Source of the DNA: Ruminococcus sp.
Lineage (GTDB): Bacteria; Bacillota; Clostridia; Oscillospirales; Ruminococcaceae
Reading direction: 5' to 3'
DNA: 64,000 nucleotides
Assembly: GCA_017960805.1 (NCBI GenBank)
Contig: JAGCYM010000086.1
Location: forward strand, 62,001 to 126,000
In this document: positions 1 to 8,133 of the stretch, piece by piece
Layout: each line of letters starts with the position of its first letter
Position numbering within the stretch: the stretch's first letter is position 1
Position numbers and translations under genes: made by a program
The notes under the pieces: generated by a model
What the model saw: the letters and a program-made list of their open reading frames with translations, nothing else
Database searches by the model: none
What the model was told of the DNA's origin: nothing

Positions 1-889
1 CCTTTTCTCGTACGTAGTTCTCTTCAGAGAACCAGTTGATAACATGCCGGCGGTCAGCGCGAGCTTCATATAGGGCAAATTCTGAATAATTGACAAGCAT
101 GTTGAAATCTGATGCTTCGTCCGGGTAAGAAGAGCAGCCAATTGAGAGGCTGAGTCTGCTCTTATCAGATATATCGATGATCTCTCCGAAATCGTCTGTG
201 AGAATGCAGTTCTGCACAGCCTCATCCATGCTGTTGAGAACATTATAGATCTGCATTTTATCACAGTTCATAAAGAATGCGAATATTTCATAGTTTGACT
301 TAGCGCCAATAATTATGTTGTCGCTTGCAAAGCTTTTCAAAGTTTCTGCTACTGAAGCGATGCAGCTGTTGGTGCTGTCTACCGTGAGAAAAGAACCAAG
401 CTTTTCTATGCCGTTGAGGTACAGCGTAGCAAGGCAGCAGTTATTAACATCAGGAAGGATCTTCTTTATCTTCTGTGAGAACGATGGATATGAGGGCAGA
501 CGCATAACAGGGTCGTATTCGACGAAGCTACTGCTGTCACTGTTCTCTGAGAACTGACGGGAGAAGTCCTGAACAAAACCAAGCCACTCGTCGCTGCTCT
601 CGTAAATATTCATTTTTATGTATTTGATTGTATTGTTGTTTGTGAAACGATAGATATGCTTCTGTCCTTCGACAGGAGACTTTGAGATCTTTTCAAGAAG
701 ATTGAAGAACTCAAATTCATTGAGCTTGGTGCTCGTACATGCGAGCATTCGGCAGGCTGATTCGTCTAAATAGGCCGATTTTTCCTTTGCAATGTAGGTG
801 AAAGCGCCTATATTTCCAACGAACTGCTGAAATACTTCCCAGTCGTGGCTTAGCTCAGGAGGTTTTTTTGAAAGGTCAAAAATACTCAT
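1..889 (-). CDS. Degenerate GGDEF-domain protein, C-terminus cut by window edge
   Basis: I translated this by hand; the frame stays open from ATG at 889-887 to the window edge. The start follows an AGGAGCG site. The first ~125 residues resemble a small sensor region. Next comes a segment with the layout of a diguanylate cyclase: YDPVMRLPSYPSF where active cyclases have DxLTGLPNR, and near the end SIGCSSYP...NYSEFALYEAR, matching the usual GGDEF C-terminal SIG...ADxALYxAK. The signature itself is absent: NYEIFAFFM stands where GGDEF is expected. The domain is therefore probably non-catalytic, as often seen when an EAL phosphodiesterase domain follows; that part would lie outside the window (inference). 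A good promoter sits upstream at 980-1008. Confidence 0.75.
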   Translation of the reverse strand, partial: MSIFDLSKKPPELSHDWEVFQQFVGNIGAFTYIAKEKSAYLDESACRMLACTSTKLNEFEFFNLLEKISKSPVEGQKHIYRFTNNNTIKYIKMNIYESSDEWLGFVQDFSRQFSENSDSSSFVEYDPVMRLPSYPSFSQKIKKILPDVNNCCLATLYLNGIEKLGSFLTVDSTNSCIASVAETLKSFASDNIIIGAKSNYEIFAFFMNCDKMQIYNVLNSMDEAVQNCILTDDFGEIIDISDKSRLSLSIGCSSYPDEASDFNMLVNYSEFALYEARADRRHVINWFSEENYVREK

Positions 890-979
890 AAGCGCTCCTT
901 GAATCCGCGAAAAAGCGGAGCTGCTGTTGCGGTGAGCAGCTCACCGTATTGGTGAAAATAACGATAATATGTCATTATC

Positions 980-1008
980 ATTATACAACAAATCATTGAT
1001 AAAGTCAA
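980..1008 (-). promoter_or_regulatory. Sigma-A promoter for the edge GGDEF-like gene
   Basis: Read on the minus strand this is TTGACT, 17 bases, TATAAT, about 90 bases upstream of the start at 889. The rest of the 426-base divergent gap (890-1315) is AT-rich with no supported gene. Confidence 0.7.
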
Positions 1009-1245
1009 TATATTGCTTCATTCGCAGGCCGTTTTTTGATTAGGTGATTGCCAAAATAAAAAAATAACAAATTAAGAAGGCTGCGCTATAATAAACAATG
1101 CTGTTTGTGAACAAAAAATGATTTTCAGAATATCAAATTGTTGAAAACTTGCTTGGCGAGCAGATTGATTTTCTTTATTTAAAGGGCTGTAATTCGGAAA
1201 TTGTGAATTTTTGTTCATTTAAGAATATTATTAATAAAAAACATA

Positions 1246-1274
1246 TTGCAATGCCAAGAAAAATATGATACAAT
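1246..1274 (+). promoter_or_regulatory. Sigma-A promoter for nfeD-like/SPFH pair
   Basis: TTGCAA, 17 bases, TACAAT, ending about 40 bases before the NfeD-like start. It would drive both 1316-1750 and 1766-2764. Confidence 0.6.
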
Positions 1275-1315
1275 ATGAATCGTAGGGATGAAATGTCCGC
1301 GAAAGGGGGAATTTC

Positions 1316-1750
1316 ATGGACGTAATTATCTGGGCTATCTTAGTTATAGCTTTCGTCATTGCAGAGGTTGCGACTGTACAGCTTGTGTCTGTCTGGTTCG
1401 CCGCAGGAGCTCTCGTGACGCTGATTCTCGTCTTCTTCTTCGATATACCTTTGTTGGGTCAGGTCGGTATTTTTATCGGCACATCCGCCCTTTTCCTCGC
1501 ACTTACGATGCCATTCATCATGAGGAAAAGAAAGAAAAAGGGCTACATACCTACAAATTCCGAGCTCGAGGTGGGCCGGACGGCGAAGGTCATCGAGGAA
1601 ATAAATGCTGACAATGGAACAGGCAGAGTAAGAGTCGGAGGAGTTGACTGGAGCGCAGTTTCTGCTGATGAATCAGTCATTCCCAGCGATACTGTTGTAA
1701 CTGTTACCGCTGTCAACGGTGCAAAACTTACAGTAAAACCAAAGATTTAA
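1316..1750 (+). CDS. NfeD-like membrane protein
   Basis: 144 residues. Two hydrophobic stretches (about residues 1-25 and 30-70) are followed by a basic RKRKKK stop-transfer segment. A soluble C-terminal beta domain (about 80-144) carries the VGRTAKVIEEI...GRVRVGGVDWSA pattern of NfeD C-terminal (OB-fold) domains. This is the short form, without a ClpP-like protease domain. Short NfeD proteins are known to pair with SPFH/stomatin proteins in membrane microdomains, and here the next gene is an SPFH protein 15 bases away. The start follows a clear AAAGGGGG site. The family call is firm; the cellular role is inferred. Confidence 0.88.
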   Translation: MDVIIWAILVIAFVIAEVATVQLVSVWFAAGALVTLILVFFFDIPLLGQVGIFIGTSALFLALTMPFIMRKRKKKGYIPTNSELEVGRTAKVIEEINADNGTGRVRVGGVDWSAVSADESVIPSDTVVTVTAVNGAKLTVKPKI

Positions 1751-1765
1751 ATGGAGGAACTAATT

Positions 1766-2764
1766 ATGGATGGATTTAACACTGATGCAATCTTCGGATT
1801 TTTCGGACTGGTGGTACTAATAGTTATAGTAATACTGTTTTTCATGTTCATCAGATGCTTCAGAATCGTACCGCAGGCACATGTATTTGTAATTGAGCGT
1901 TTTGGTTCATTCAAGTGCGAGTGGGAGACGGGTATACATTTCCTGTTCCCGTTCATTGATCGTATTGCCGGTAAGGTATCGCTCAAGGAAAAGGTTGTAG
2001 ATTTCAAGCCACAGCCTGTTATCACAAAAGATAATGTTACCATGCAGATAGATACGGTTGTATTCTACAAGGTTACTAATGCTAAGCAGTATATCTACGG
2101 AGTTGAAAGACCACTTGCTGCTATTGAGAACCTTTCAGCTACTACACTCCGTAACATCATCGGTGAGCTCGAGCTTGACTCGACACTTACTTCACGTGAT
2201 ACAATCAATACTAACATCACAGCTATCCTTGACCAGGCTACTGACCGTTGGGGAATTAAGGTTGAGCGTGTTGAGCTCAAGAATATCATTCCTCCTCGTG
2301 AGATTCAGGATGCAATGGAGAAGCAGATGAAGGCTGAGCGTGAGCGTCGTGAGAAGATCCTCCAGGCAGAGGGTGACAAGAAGTCACAGATCCTCGTAGC
2401 TGAAGGTGAAAAGGAGTCACAGATCCTTCGTGCACAGGCTAAGAAGGAAGCTCAGATCCTTGAAGCTGAGGCTGAAAAACAGGCAATGATCCTCCGCGCA
2501 GACGCTGTAAGAGAGCAGAAAGTGCTTGAGGCTACCGGTGAAGCTCAGGCTATCGAACTAGTACAGCAGGCAGTAGCTGACAGCCTTGTAAAGCTCAATA
2601 ATGCATCTCCTAATGAGAAGGTTATTCAGCTCAAGTCTCTCGAAGCATTTGCAAAGGCTGCTGATGGTAAAGCAACGAAGATCATTATCCCTAGCGAGAT
2701 CCAGGGCCTTGCAGGTCTTGCAGCAGGTCTCAAGGGAATTGCAGAATCTGATAAGAAACAGTAA
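1766..2764 (+). CDS. SPFH/band 7 (stomatin-like) membrane scaffold protein
   Basis: 332 residues from ATG 1766. That start is preferred over the in-frame ATG at 1751 because GGAGG at 1753-1757 lies at normal spacing before 1766. One N-terminal membrane helix (about residues 8-31) is followed by RIVPQAHVFVIERFGSF and the SPFH core, then a long charged coiled coil (about 185-265, repeated AEGEK/EAEAEK heptads), as in stomatins and paraslipins. Such proteins oligomerise on the inner face of the membrane and organise microdomains. Directly after the NfeD-like gene, the usual bacterial pairing. A terminator follows at 2794. Confidence 0.92.
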   Translation: MDGFNTDAIFGFFGLVVLIVIVILFFMFIRCFRIVPQAHVFVIERFGSFKCEWETGIHFLFPFIDRIAGKVSLKEKVVDFKPQPVITKDNVTMQIDTVVFYKVTNAKQYIYGVERPLAAIENLSATTLRNIIGELELDSTLTSRDTINTNITAILDQATDRWGIKVERVELKNIIPPREIQDAMEKQMKAERERREKILQAEGDKKSQILVAEGEKESQILRAQAKKEAQILEAEAEKQAMILRADAVREQKVLEATGEAQAIELVQQAVADSLVKLNNASPNEKVIQLKSLEAFAKAADGKATKIIIPSEIQGLAGLAAGLKGIAESDKKQ

Positions 2765-2793
2765 CAAAACTCCCTACAAAATATTGAATCAAG

Positions 2794-2823
2794 AAGCTGA
2801 CCTGAAATATGGCCAGCTTTTTT
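2794..2823 (+). terminator. Rho-independent terminator after SPFH gene
   Basis: AAGCTGACC / GGCCAGCTT stem with one mismatch and an 8-base loop, ending in a six-T run. Confidence 0.75.
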
Positions 2824-2907
2824 GTGTGAATTACCTTTTAGCCAAAACTTGCGTAAAGTTAACAGAAAAAAATAGGGGAGTGCTCGAGATTTTTTACATA
2901 TGACGAC

Positions 2908-2936
2908 TTGTATTTTAAACGCCTTAATGTTATAAT
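2908..2936 (+). promoter_or_regulatory. Sigma-A promoter for rlmB operon
   Basis: TTGTAT, 17 bases, TATAAT, about 68 bases upstream of rlmB. The transcript would start near 2943, just ahead of the AAAGGAGAG site at 2968-2976. Confidence 0.65.
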
Positions 2937-3003
2937 GTAATGTGACCATATTGTTGGTCGAAAGAACAAAAGGAGAGGGCAATGATAGCCCATATAAAGA
3001 TAC

Positions 3004-3768
3004 ATGGAAAACAAAAACATTACCGAGGAGAGCGGAACTGAAGTTATCTGCGGACGCAATCCCGTTATTGAAGCGCTGAAATCAGGCGCTAACCTCGATA
3101 CGATATACATTGACGGCAACGGCGGCAGTCTTAATGTAATCCGTCGTTTAGCCAAGGAAAAAGGTATTGTTGTAAAAGACGCACTCGATGCTAAACTCAC
3201 AAAGCTTTCCGGAGGCGCTTCACACCAGGGTGTTGTTGCTATCGGAGCATGCGCAGAGTACGTTACTGTCGATGATATCCTTGCTGTTTCCGAAAAGAAA
3301 GGAACAAAGCCGTTCATAATCATCTGCGATGAGATTGAAGATCCACATAATCTCGGTGCTATAATACGTACTGCAGAAACATCCGGAGCGGATGGTGTGA
3401 TAATCCCCAAGCGCAGAAGTGTCGGTCTTAACGCTACAGTCTTCAAGACATCAGCCGGAGCGGCTAGTTATGTTCCTGTAGCGAGAGTATCCAATCTTGC
3501 AGCTGCAATTGACAAGCTTAAGGAAAGCGGTGTCTGGATTTACGGAACTGATGCTTCCGGAAATGATTACACAGCCACTGATTTTACTGGAAGCTGCGGC
3601 CTTGTTATTGGATCAGAAGGTTTTGGAATCAGCAAACTGATTCAGAAAAAATGCGATTTCATGGTTAAGCTTCCGATGCTCGGAAGAATTAATTCGCTCA
3701 ATGCCTCTGTCGCTGCTGGTATATTCATGTATGAAGTACTCCGTCAGCGCAGCTCCGACAAAGCATAA
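3004..3768 (+). CDS. rlmB: 23S rRNA 2'-O-ribose methyltransferase RlmB/TrmH family
   Basis: 254 residues, the usual length for this SpoU-type family. The N-terminal substrate-binding part (about 1-90, CGRNPVIEALKSG) is followed by a trefoil-knot SAM domain with EDPHNLGAIIRTAETSGADG, LVIGSEGFGI and LPMLGRINSLNASVAAGIF, the three family motifs. It methylates a ribose in 23S rRNA; which position is not decidable here. An in-frame TAA at 2995-2997 makes ATG 3004 the first possible start, yet the good ribosome site (2971-2976) is 28 bases upstream and better placed for another small reading frame (see findings). The next gene follows after 10 bases. Confidence 0.92.
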   Translation: MENKNITEESGTEVICGRNPVIEALKSGANLDTIYIDGNGGSLNVIRRLAKEKGIVVKDALDAKLTKLSGGASHQGVVAIGACAEYVTVDDILAVSEKKGTKPFIIICDEIEDPHNLGAIIRTAETSGADGVIIPKRRSVGLNATVFKTSAGAASYVPVARVSNLAAAIDKLKESGVWIYGTDASGNDYTATDFTGSCGLVIGSEGFGISKLIQKKCDFMVKLPMLGRINSLNASVAAGIFMYEVLRQRSSDKA

Positions 3769-3778
3769 GGAGGACATT

Positions 3779-6295
3779 ATGCCGGATAATAAGATATCAC
3801 TGGAAAACATACTCGAAGAGTATTCTCCAGATACAGAACAGGCGGAGACTCCGCACATAGAGCGTGTTGATGCGCAAAAGGTCATTAACTCCACGATACC
3901 TGACCCAGTTAAGGAGACTCCGGCACCAAAACCGCCCACCGTTTCACATGAGAGACGTGAGCTATTTGATGAACCTGCTGAGAAAAAGCCATCTGCTGAT
4001 GAATACAAGCCTGAGACAATCTCAATAAAGAAAACCGGTTTTGCTAGTAATGAAGGCCTTGAGGACGTCAAGACAGAAGCACCGGTAAATTCATATGCAG
4101 CTGAAGATGCTGCTCCGGTAAGTGGAATGCCGCTTATAAGACGTATGGCTGATTCGACTAGGGCCAGAGAAGTCGAGCGTCAGGGTAAGAAGAAAAAGAA
4201 CAGCCGGAAGAATAAAACAGGCTATACTTATTCAAAGGAATCTCCGGATGGTGAGTATATGTATACTCCTCCTGAGTTCAAAAAGAAAAAACGTACTCGT
4301 CGTGAGATACTTGATGAGTTTGCTTCGCCTGAGGGAAAGAAATACGTAACTGATATAGTGCCTTCTCCTGATGCAGTAGAAGCTTCAAAGCCGGTTATTC
4401 CTGCTCCGAGAGCGGAAGTTACAAGCCTCAATCTCAGTGAGACGCAGGAAATAGATGCCTCACAGCTTGATGTTCATATCACACAGAATCCTGAAGAGAT
4501 CTCACGCATGAAGGCGAAAGCTGAGCGGACAAAGCGTATTGTCGATTTCAACTATTATGGTGATGTTCAGGATGTCGGACGTGATATTTATGAACTCAAG
4601 ACGATCATCTCAACAAGAACTACAGTGCTTGGAATGACAGCGTTCCTCAGTTTGTATATAACACTGTGCAGCCGTTTTGGTTTCCCGATACTCAGTTTTC
4701 TGAGCATCAATCATATAAAGACTTTCCTTCTAGCACATCTTGTTCTTGGAATTATATCTATGTTCTATTCACTGCCAGTAATTACCAAAGGCGTGAAAAA
4801 CTTGTTTACGCTTAAGCCTGACAGTGACTCAATGACAGCGATGACATCAATTGTCTGCCTCATAGCTCTTCTTACTGCATTTCTGCGGCAGGATATGGCA
4901 CAGCAGGAGACGATACATATATACATGCCGGTTGCGATTCTGGCTATGCTGTTCAATTCGATAGGAAAGCTTCTGATTATCAGAAGAGCACATAGGAATT
5001 TCAAATTCGTGTCTCAGAATTTTGAACGTCATGCAGTTGTATATGTTCGAGACGAGGAACGCGCGGAGAGACTTACACGCGGAACACTGGGAGATTTCCC
5101 GATATTAGCTGCGATGCGCCGTACTGATTTCCTGACGGATTTCCTTCGTTATTCATATTCAGCGGATATAACAGATACATTCTGCCGTAAAGCCGTTCCG
5201 CTTTGTCTGGCTTTTTCAGCTATAGTATCATTATTTCTTTCTTTCTTCAGAACAGGCACTCTTTTATCTGCTGATTCGCTTGCATTCGGATTCTCGATAT
5301 TCAGCATGATGATATGTGCAAGTGCCTGTATTTCACTTCCTTTTGTAACGAATATACCTCTTGATAATATATCGAACACTACACTGCGAAACAAGGGAGT
5401 GCTTCTTGGTTATCAGAGTGTTGATGATCTGTATGATGCGAACTCACTTCTGGTAGAGAGCAGTCTTCTCTTCCCTGAGAACACTGTAAGACTTGGAGGA
5501 ATAAAAGTCTTTTCCAATACGAAAATTGATGAAGCCTTGCTTGATGCAGCAAGTCTGACGCATCATTCCGGAAGTGTTCTTCAGCAGTTGTTTGCGGATG
5601 TAATATCAGGCAGGGAAACACTGCTTTATCCGATCGAGAATTTCTCAGCTGAGGACACTGGACTTTGCGGATGGATTAACAACCGCAGAATACTTCTTGG
5701 CAACAGGGAACTCATGGAGTCTCACAACATAGAAGGTCTTCCTACCAGAACACAGGAAGGCGAGGTCTCCAAGGGGCATGAACCTCTTTATCTGTCTATT
5801 TCGGGAAATCTTGCCGCACTCTTTGTTGTGGATATAGTTCCGGACAGAAATATCAGAAAATGGTCGGAGAAGCTCATAAAGAAAAAGATATGCCTCATCG
5901 TTAAGAGCACTGATCATTTCATCACCGAGGCTTCTATAGCATCATATTACAATATTCCCAAAGATATGATACGTGTTATTCCCAAGAAGCTTTATGAGGA
6001 CTTTGATGCAGAGACGAAACGCGTAGTTAGAATGAGTGCATCTATGGCTTGTACCGGAAGATTTTCTTCATTTGCTCAGCTCATACTTGGCATTAAGATA
6101 GTTCATTCTTCCGCAACGCTGGGACTCATTTTCCAGACAGCGTCCATTCTTCTTGGACTTGTTCTGTGTATGGTCCTCATTCTGTCGAAGGCTTTTGAAT
6201 CAAATTATCTATATATGTCCGCAACTGCAATGATCGTATACAACCTTATAGTTGCCGGCATCACATATCTAGCTGTTAACAGAAAAAAATTATGA
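3779..6295 (+). CDS. Pseudo-P-type ATPase: disordered N-terminus plus degenerate heavy-metal ATPase fold
   Basis: 838 residues from ATG 3779 (AAGGAGG 7 bases upstream); a longer reading into rlmB is rejected. Residues 1-250 are polar, Pro/Glu/Lys-rich and probably disordered. About six to eight hydrophobic segments follow. From about residue 505 the order matches a P1B ATPase: a CASACISLP segment where CPC lies in the membrane, NKGVLLGYQSVDDLYDANSL before the phosphorylation site, NNRRILLGNRELM as in the nucleotide domain, LAALFVVDIVPDRNIRKW, then paired C-terminal helices. DKTGT is replaced by ESSLL (Asp to Glu near residue 560), and no TGE, TGD or GDGxND motif is visible, so transport by phosphorylation looks impossible. 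A regulatory or scaffold role is inference. Confidence 0.72.
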   Translation: MPDNKISLENILEEYSPDTEQAETPHIERVDAQKVINSTIPDPVKETPAPKPPTVSHERRELFDEPAEKKPSADEYKPETISIKKTGFASNEGLEDVKTEAPVNSYAAEDAAPVSGMPLIRRMADSTRAREVERQGKKKKNSRKNKTGYTYSKESPDGEYMYTPPEFKKKKRTRREILDEFASPEGKKYVTDIVPSPDAVEASKPVIPAPRAEVTSLNLSETQEIDASQLDVHITQNPEEISRMKAKAERTKRIVDFNYYGDVQDVGRDIYELKTIISTRTTVLGMTAFLSLYITLCSRFGFPILSFLSINHIKTFLLAHLVLGIISMFYSLPVITKGVKNLFTLKPDSDSMTAMTSIVCLIALLTAFLRQDMAQQETIHIYMPVAILAMLFNSIGKLLIIRRAHRNFKFVSQNFERHAVVYVRDEERAERLTRGTLGDFPILAAMRRTDFLTDFLRYSYSADITDTFCRKAVPLCLAFSAIVSLFLSFFRTGTLLSADSLAFGFSIFSMMICASACISLPFVTNIPLDNISNTTLRNKGVLLGYQSVDDLYDANSLLVESSLLFPENTVRLGGIKVFSNTKIDEALLDAASLTHHSGSVLQQLFADVISGRETLLYPIENFSAEDTGLCGWINNRRILLGNRELMESHNIEGLPTRTQEGEVSKGHEPLYLSISGNLAALFVVDIVPDRNIRKWSEKLIKKKICLIVKSTDHFITEASIASYYNIPKDMIRVIPKKLYEDFDAETKRVVRMSASMACTGRFSSFAQLILGIKIVHSSATLGLIFQTASILLGLVLCMVLILSKAFESNYLYMSATAMIVYNLIVAGITYLAVNRKKL

Positions 6296-6304
6296 CAAAA
6301 GCAA

Positions 6305-6331
6305 GACCTGTACCGTTGAACGGTGCAGGTC
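6305..6331 (+). promoter_or_regulatory. Hairpin between pseudo-ATPase and LCP genes
   Basis: GACCTGTACCG, a five-base loop, CGGTGCAGGTC: an 11-bp stem with one G-U pair. No T run follows, so it is more likely an mRNA-stability or attenuating element than a terminator. Confidence 0.5.
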
Positions 6332-6358
6332 ATTGCAATATCCGAAAGGAGCGACAAC

Positions 6359-8014
6359 ATGTCCGAGAAATACAGAAACGGACGACCTGTCCATAATGAG
6401 ACAGATGATCAGAATACAAGAACGACTGTAATACCTCCCGAGGCGCGTCAGCAGTACAGAGAACGCTATCAGCAGCCTCAGGGACAGCAATATCAGCAGC
6501 CACAGCAGGGACAATATTACCAGCAGCAGTATCAGTCACAGCCACAGGGGCAACCGTATCCTCAACAGTATCAACAGCAGCCGCAGCAGGGACAGTATTA
6601 CCAGCAGCAGTATCAGTCACAGCCACAGGGGCAGCCGTATCCTCAGCAGTATCAACAGCAGCCACAGCAGGGACAGTATTACCAGCAGCAGTATCAGTCA
6701 CAGCCACAGGGGCAGCCGTATCCTCAGCAGTATCAGCAGCCGCAGCAGGGACAGTATTACCAGCAGCAGTATCAGTCACAGCCACAAGGGCAGCCATATC
6801 CTCAGCAGTATCAGCAGCAACCACAGCAAAGTCAGTATTATCAGCAGCCAAATTATTCTCAGTCTCAGGAACAGCATCATCAACGAGCTCAACAATCGCA
6901 GCAACAGGGCAGGAAGAAACAGCGTCGTCCCAAGCAGCAGCGTCCGCAGCCTCAGCAGCAATATCGTCAGCCTGATCCGGCTTATTACGGTGAAGCTCCT
7001 GAAGTTCAGGTGCGCAGACCTGCACAGGAAAAGAAAAAGAAGAAAAAGAAACACGGTTCTGCCGTATGGAGATTTTTCAAGCGTTTCTTCTACACACTTC
7101 TTATACTGTTTCTTCTCTTATTTGGAATATATTCATGTACAGCCATAAGCCTTATCCGAAAGCTGGATTATGTTCCGACTGGAAGCCGAGAGCGAACATC
7201 CGGAGCTATAACACGAAGCTATGTAACGAGTGTTTTACTCATAGGAACGGATGGACGTTCACTGGAAGAACGGGGACGATCTGATTCAATGATTCTTGTT
7301 TCCGCAAACAGTGCTACAAACAAGATCAATGTTACATCTTTTATGCGAGACTGTTATGTTGAGATTCCCGGATATGGATGGGACAAACTGAATGCTGCCT
7401 ATTCATATGGCGGTCCGGAGATGCTAATGGATACCATTGAACACAACTTTGGAGTACGCATTGATGATTATGTATCGATCAACTTCCTTTCGTTTGCGAG
7501 CATAGTGGATTCTGTCGGAGGTATTGATGTTGACATTTCCGATGCTGAAGCAGAAGAAATAAACGTGATTCTCCAGGCTGAAGTCAACCAGATAATGGGC
7601 GATGATACATATTCAGACCTTCTCAGCGGAGGAGGCAAAAATGTTCATCTTGTCGGAAAGCAGGCTCTTGCCTATGCGAGAATCCGTCATATAGGAAATG
7701 CTGATTTTGAGCGAACAGAGCGTCAGCGTCGTGTTGTGGATCTGGTGATGAACAAGCTTAAGTCATTCAATCCGGTAATGCTCAAGAATCTTTCGACCAG
7801 GGTCCTTCCTGATGTTACAACGAATATGGATACTGCAAAGCTATATTTCCTATCACTTCGCGGTCCCATTATGCTAAGCTACGATCGCGTTCCTATGCAG
7901 ATACCTGTTGAAGGAACATACTATGGAGAAAGCACTCCTAGCGGAGACGCTCTTATGGTCGATTTTGACAGTAACTATGAGACTATTAAGGATTCAGTTT
8001 TTTCCAAGGAATGA
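6359..8014 (+). CDS. LytR-CpsA-Psr (LCP) wall-polymer ligase with Gln/Tyr repeat tail
   Basis: 551 residues; ATG 6359 follows AAAGGAG. Residues ~30-190 are a Gln/Pro/Tyr-rich cytoplasmic tail containing four near-identical 26-27-residue repeats. A Lys-rich stretch (KKKKKKKHG, about 225) and one membrane helix (~240-262) come next, then an external LCP domain: SVLLIGTDGRS, GRSDSMILVS, TSFMRDCYVEIPG, KLNAAYSYGG, VGGIDVDI and LAYARIRH. These are the lipid-phosphate-binding Asp/Arg motifs of LCP enzymes, which transfer teichoic acid-like or capsular glycopolymers to peptidoglycan. The cytoplasmic repeat tail is unusually long for the family. The family call is firm; the polymer is unknown. Confidence 0.93.
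   Translation: MSEKYRNGRPVHNETDDQNTRTTVIPPEARQQYRERYQQPQGQQYQQPQQGQYYQQQYQSQPQGQPYPQQYQQQPQQGQYYQQQYQSQPQGQPYPQQYQQQPQQGQYYQQQYQSQPQGQPYPQQYQQPQQGQYYQQQYQSQPQGQPYPQQYQQQPQQSQYYQQPNYSQSQEQHHQRAQQSQQQGRKKQRRPKQQRPQPQQQYRQPDPAYYGEAPEVQVRRPAQEKKKKKKKHGSAVWRFFKRFFYTLLILFLLLFGIYSCTAISLIRKLDYVPTGSRERTSGAITRSYVTSVLLIGTDGRSLEERGRSDSMILVSANSATNKINVTSFMRDCYVEIPGYGWDKLNAAYSYGGPEMLMDTIEHNFGVRIDDYVSINFLSFASIVDSVGGIDVDISDAEAEEINVILQAEVNQIMGDDTYSDLLSGGGKNVHLVGKQALAYARIRHIGNADFERTERQRRVVDLVMNKLKSFNPVMLKNLSTRVLPDVTTNMDTAKLYFLSLRGPIMLSYDRVPMQIPVEGTYYGESTPSGDALMVDFDSNYETIKDSVFSKE
6511..6831 (+). repeat. In-frame tandem repeat, four units of 81/81/78/81 bp
   Basis: Units begin at 6511, 6592, 6673 and 6751, and a fifth partial unit starts at 6832. 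Each encodes QYYQQQYQSQPQGQPYPQQY plus a short QP-rich spacer. Copies differ by only a few bases, so copy-number change by slippage or unequal recombination is plausible. Confidence 0.95.
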
Positions 8015-8133
8015 TTTGACATTTTTCATGTCTGGAACCTCAGAGCATAAAAGTGCTAAATTTATCAAAAAAATGGTATATATTTGGTAATGAAAATGCT
8101 ATAATGATAAAAATTATTACGGAGGTACCGCTT

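Noticed and set aside
6511..6831. CRISPR-like periodic repeats
   Set aside because: Units are contiguous, in frame and code for protein; no spacers and no cas genes.
6330..7025. Long open frame antisense to the LCP repeat region
   Set aside because: Ala/Asp/Val-rich translation is a by-product of the CAG-rich repeat; no site or family match.
8053..8133. Longer N-terminus of the GH5 protein
   Set aside because: No ribosome site and it would overlap the likely promoter; CGGAGG fixes ATG 8134.
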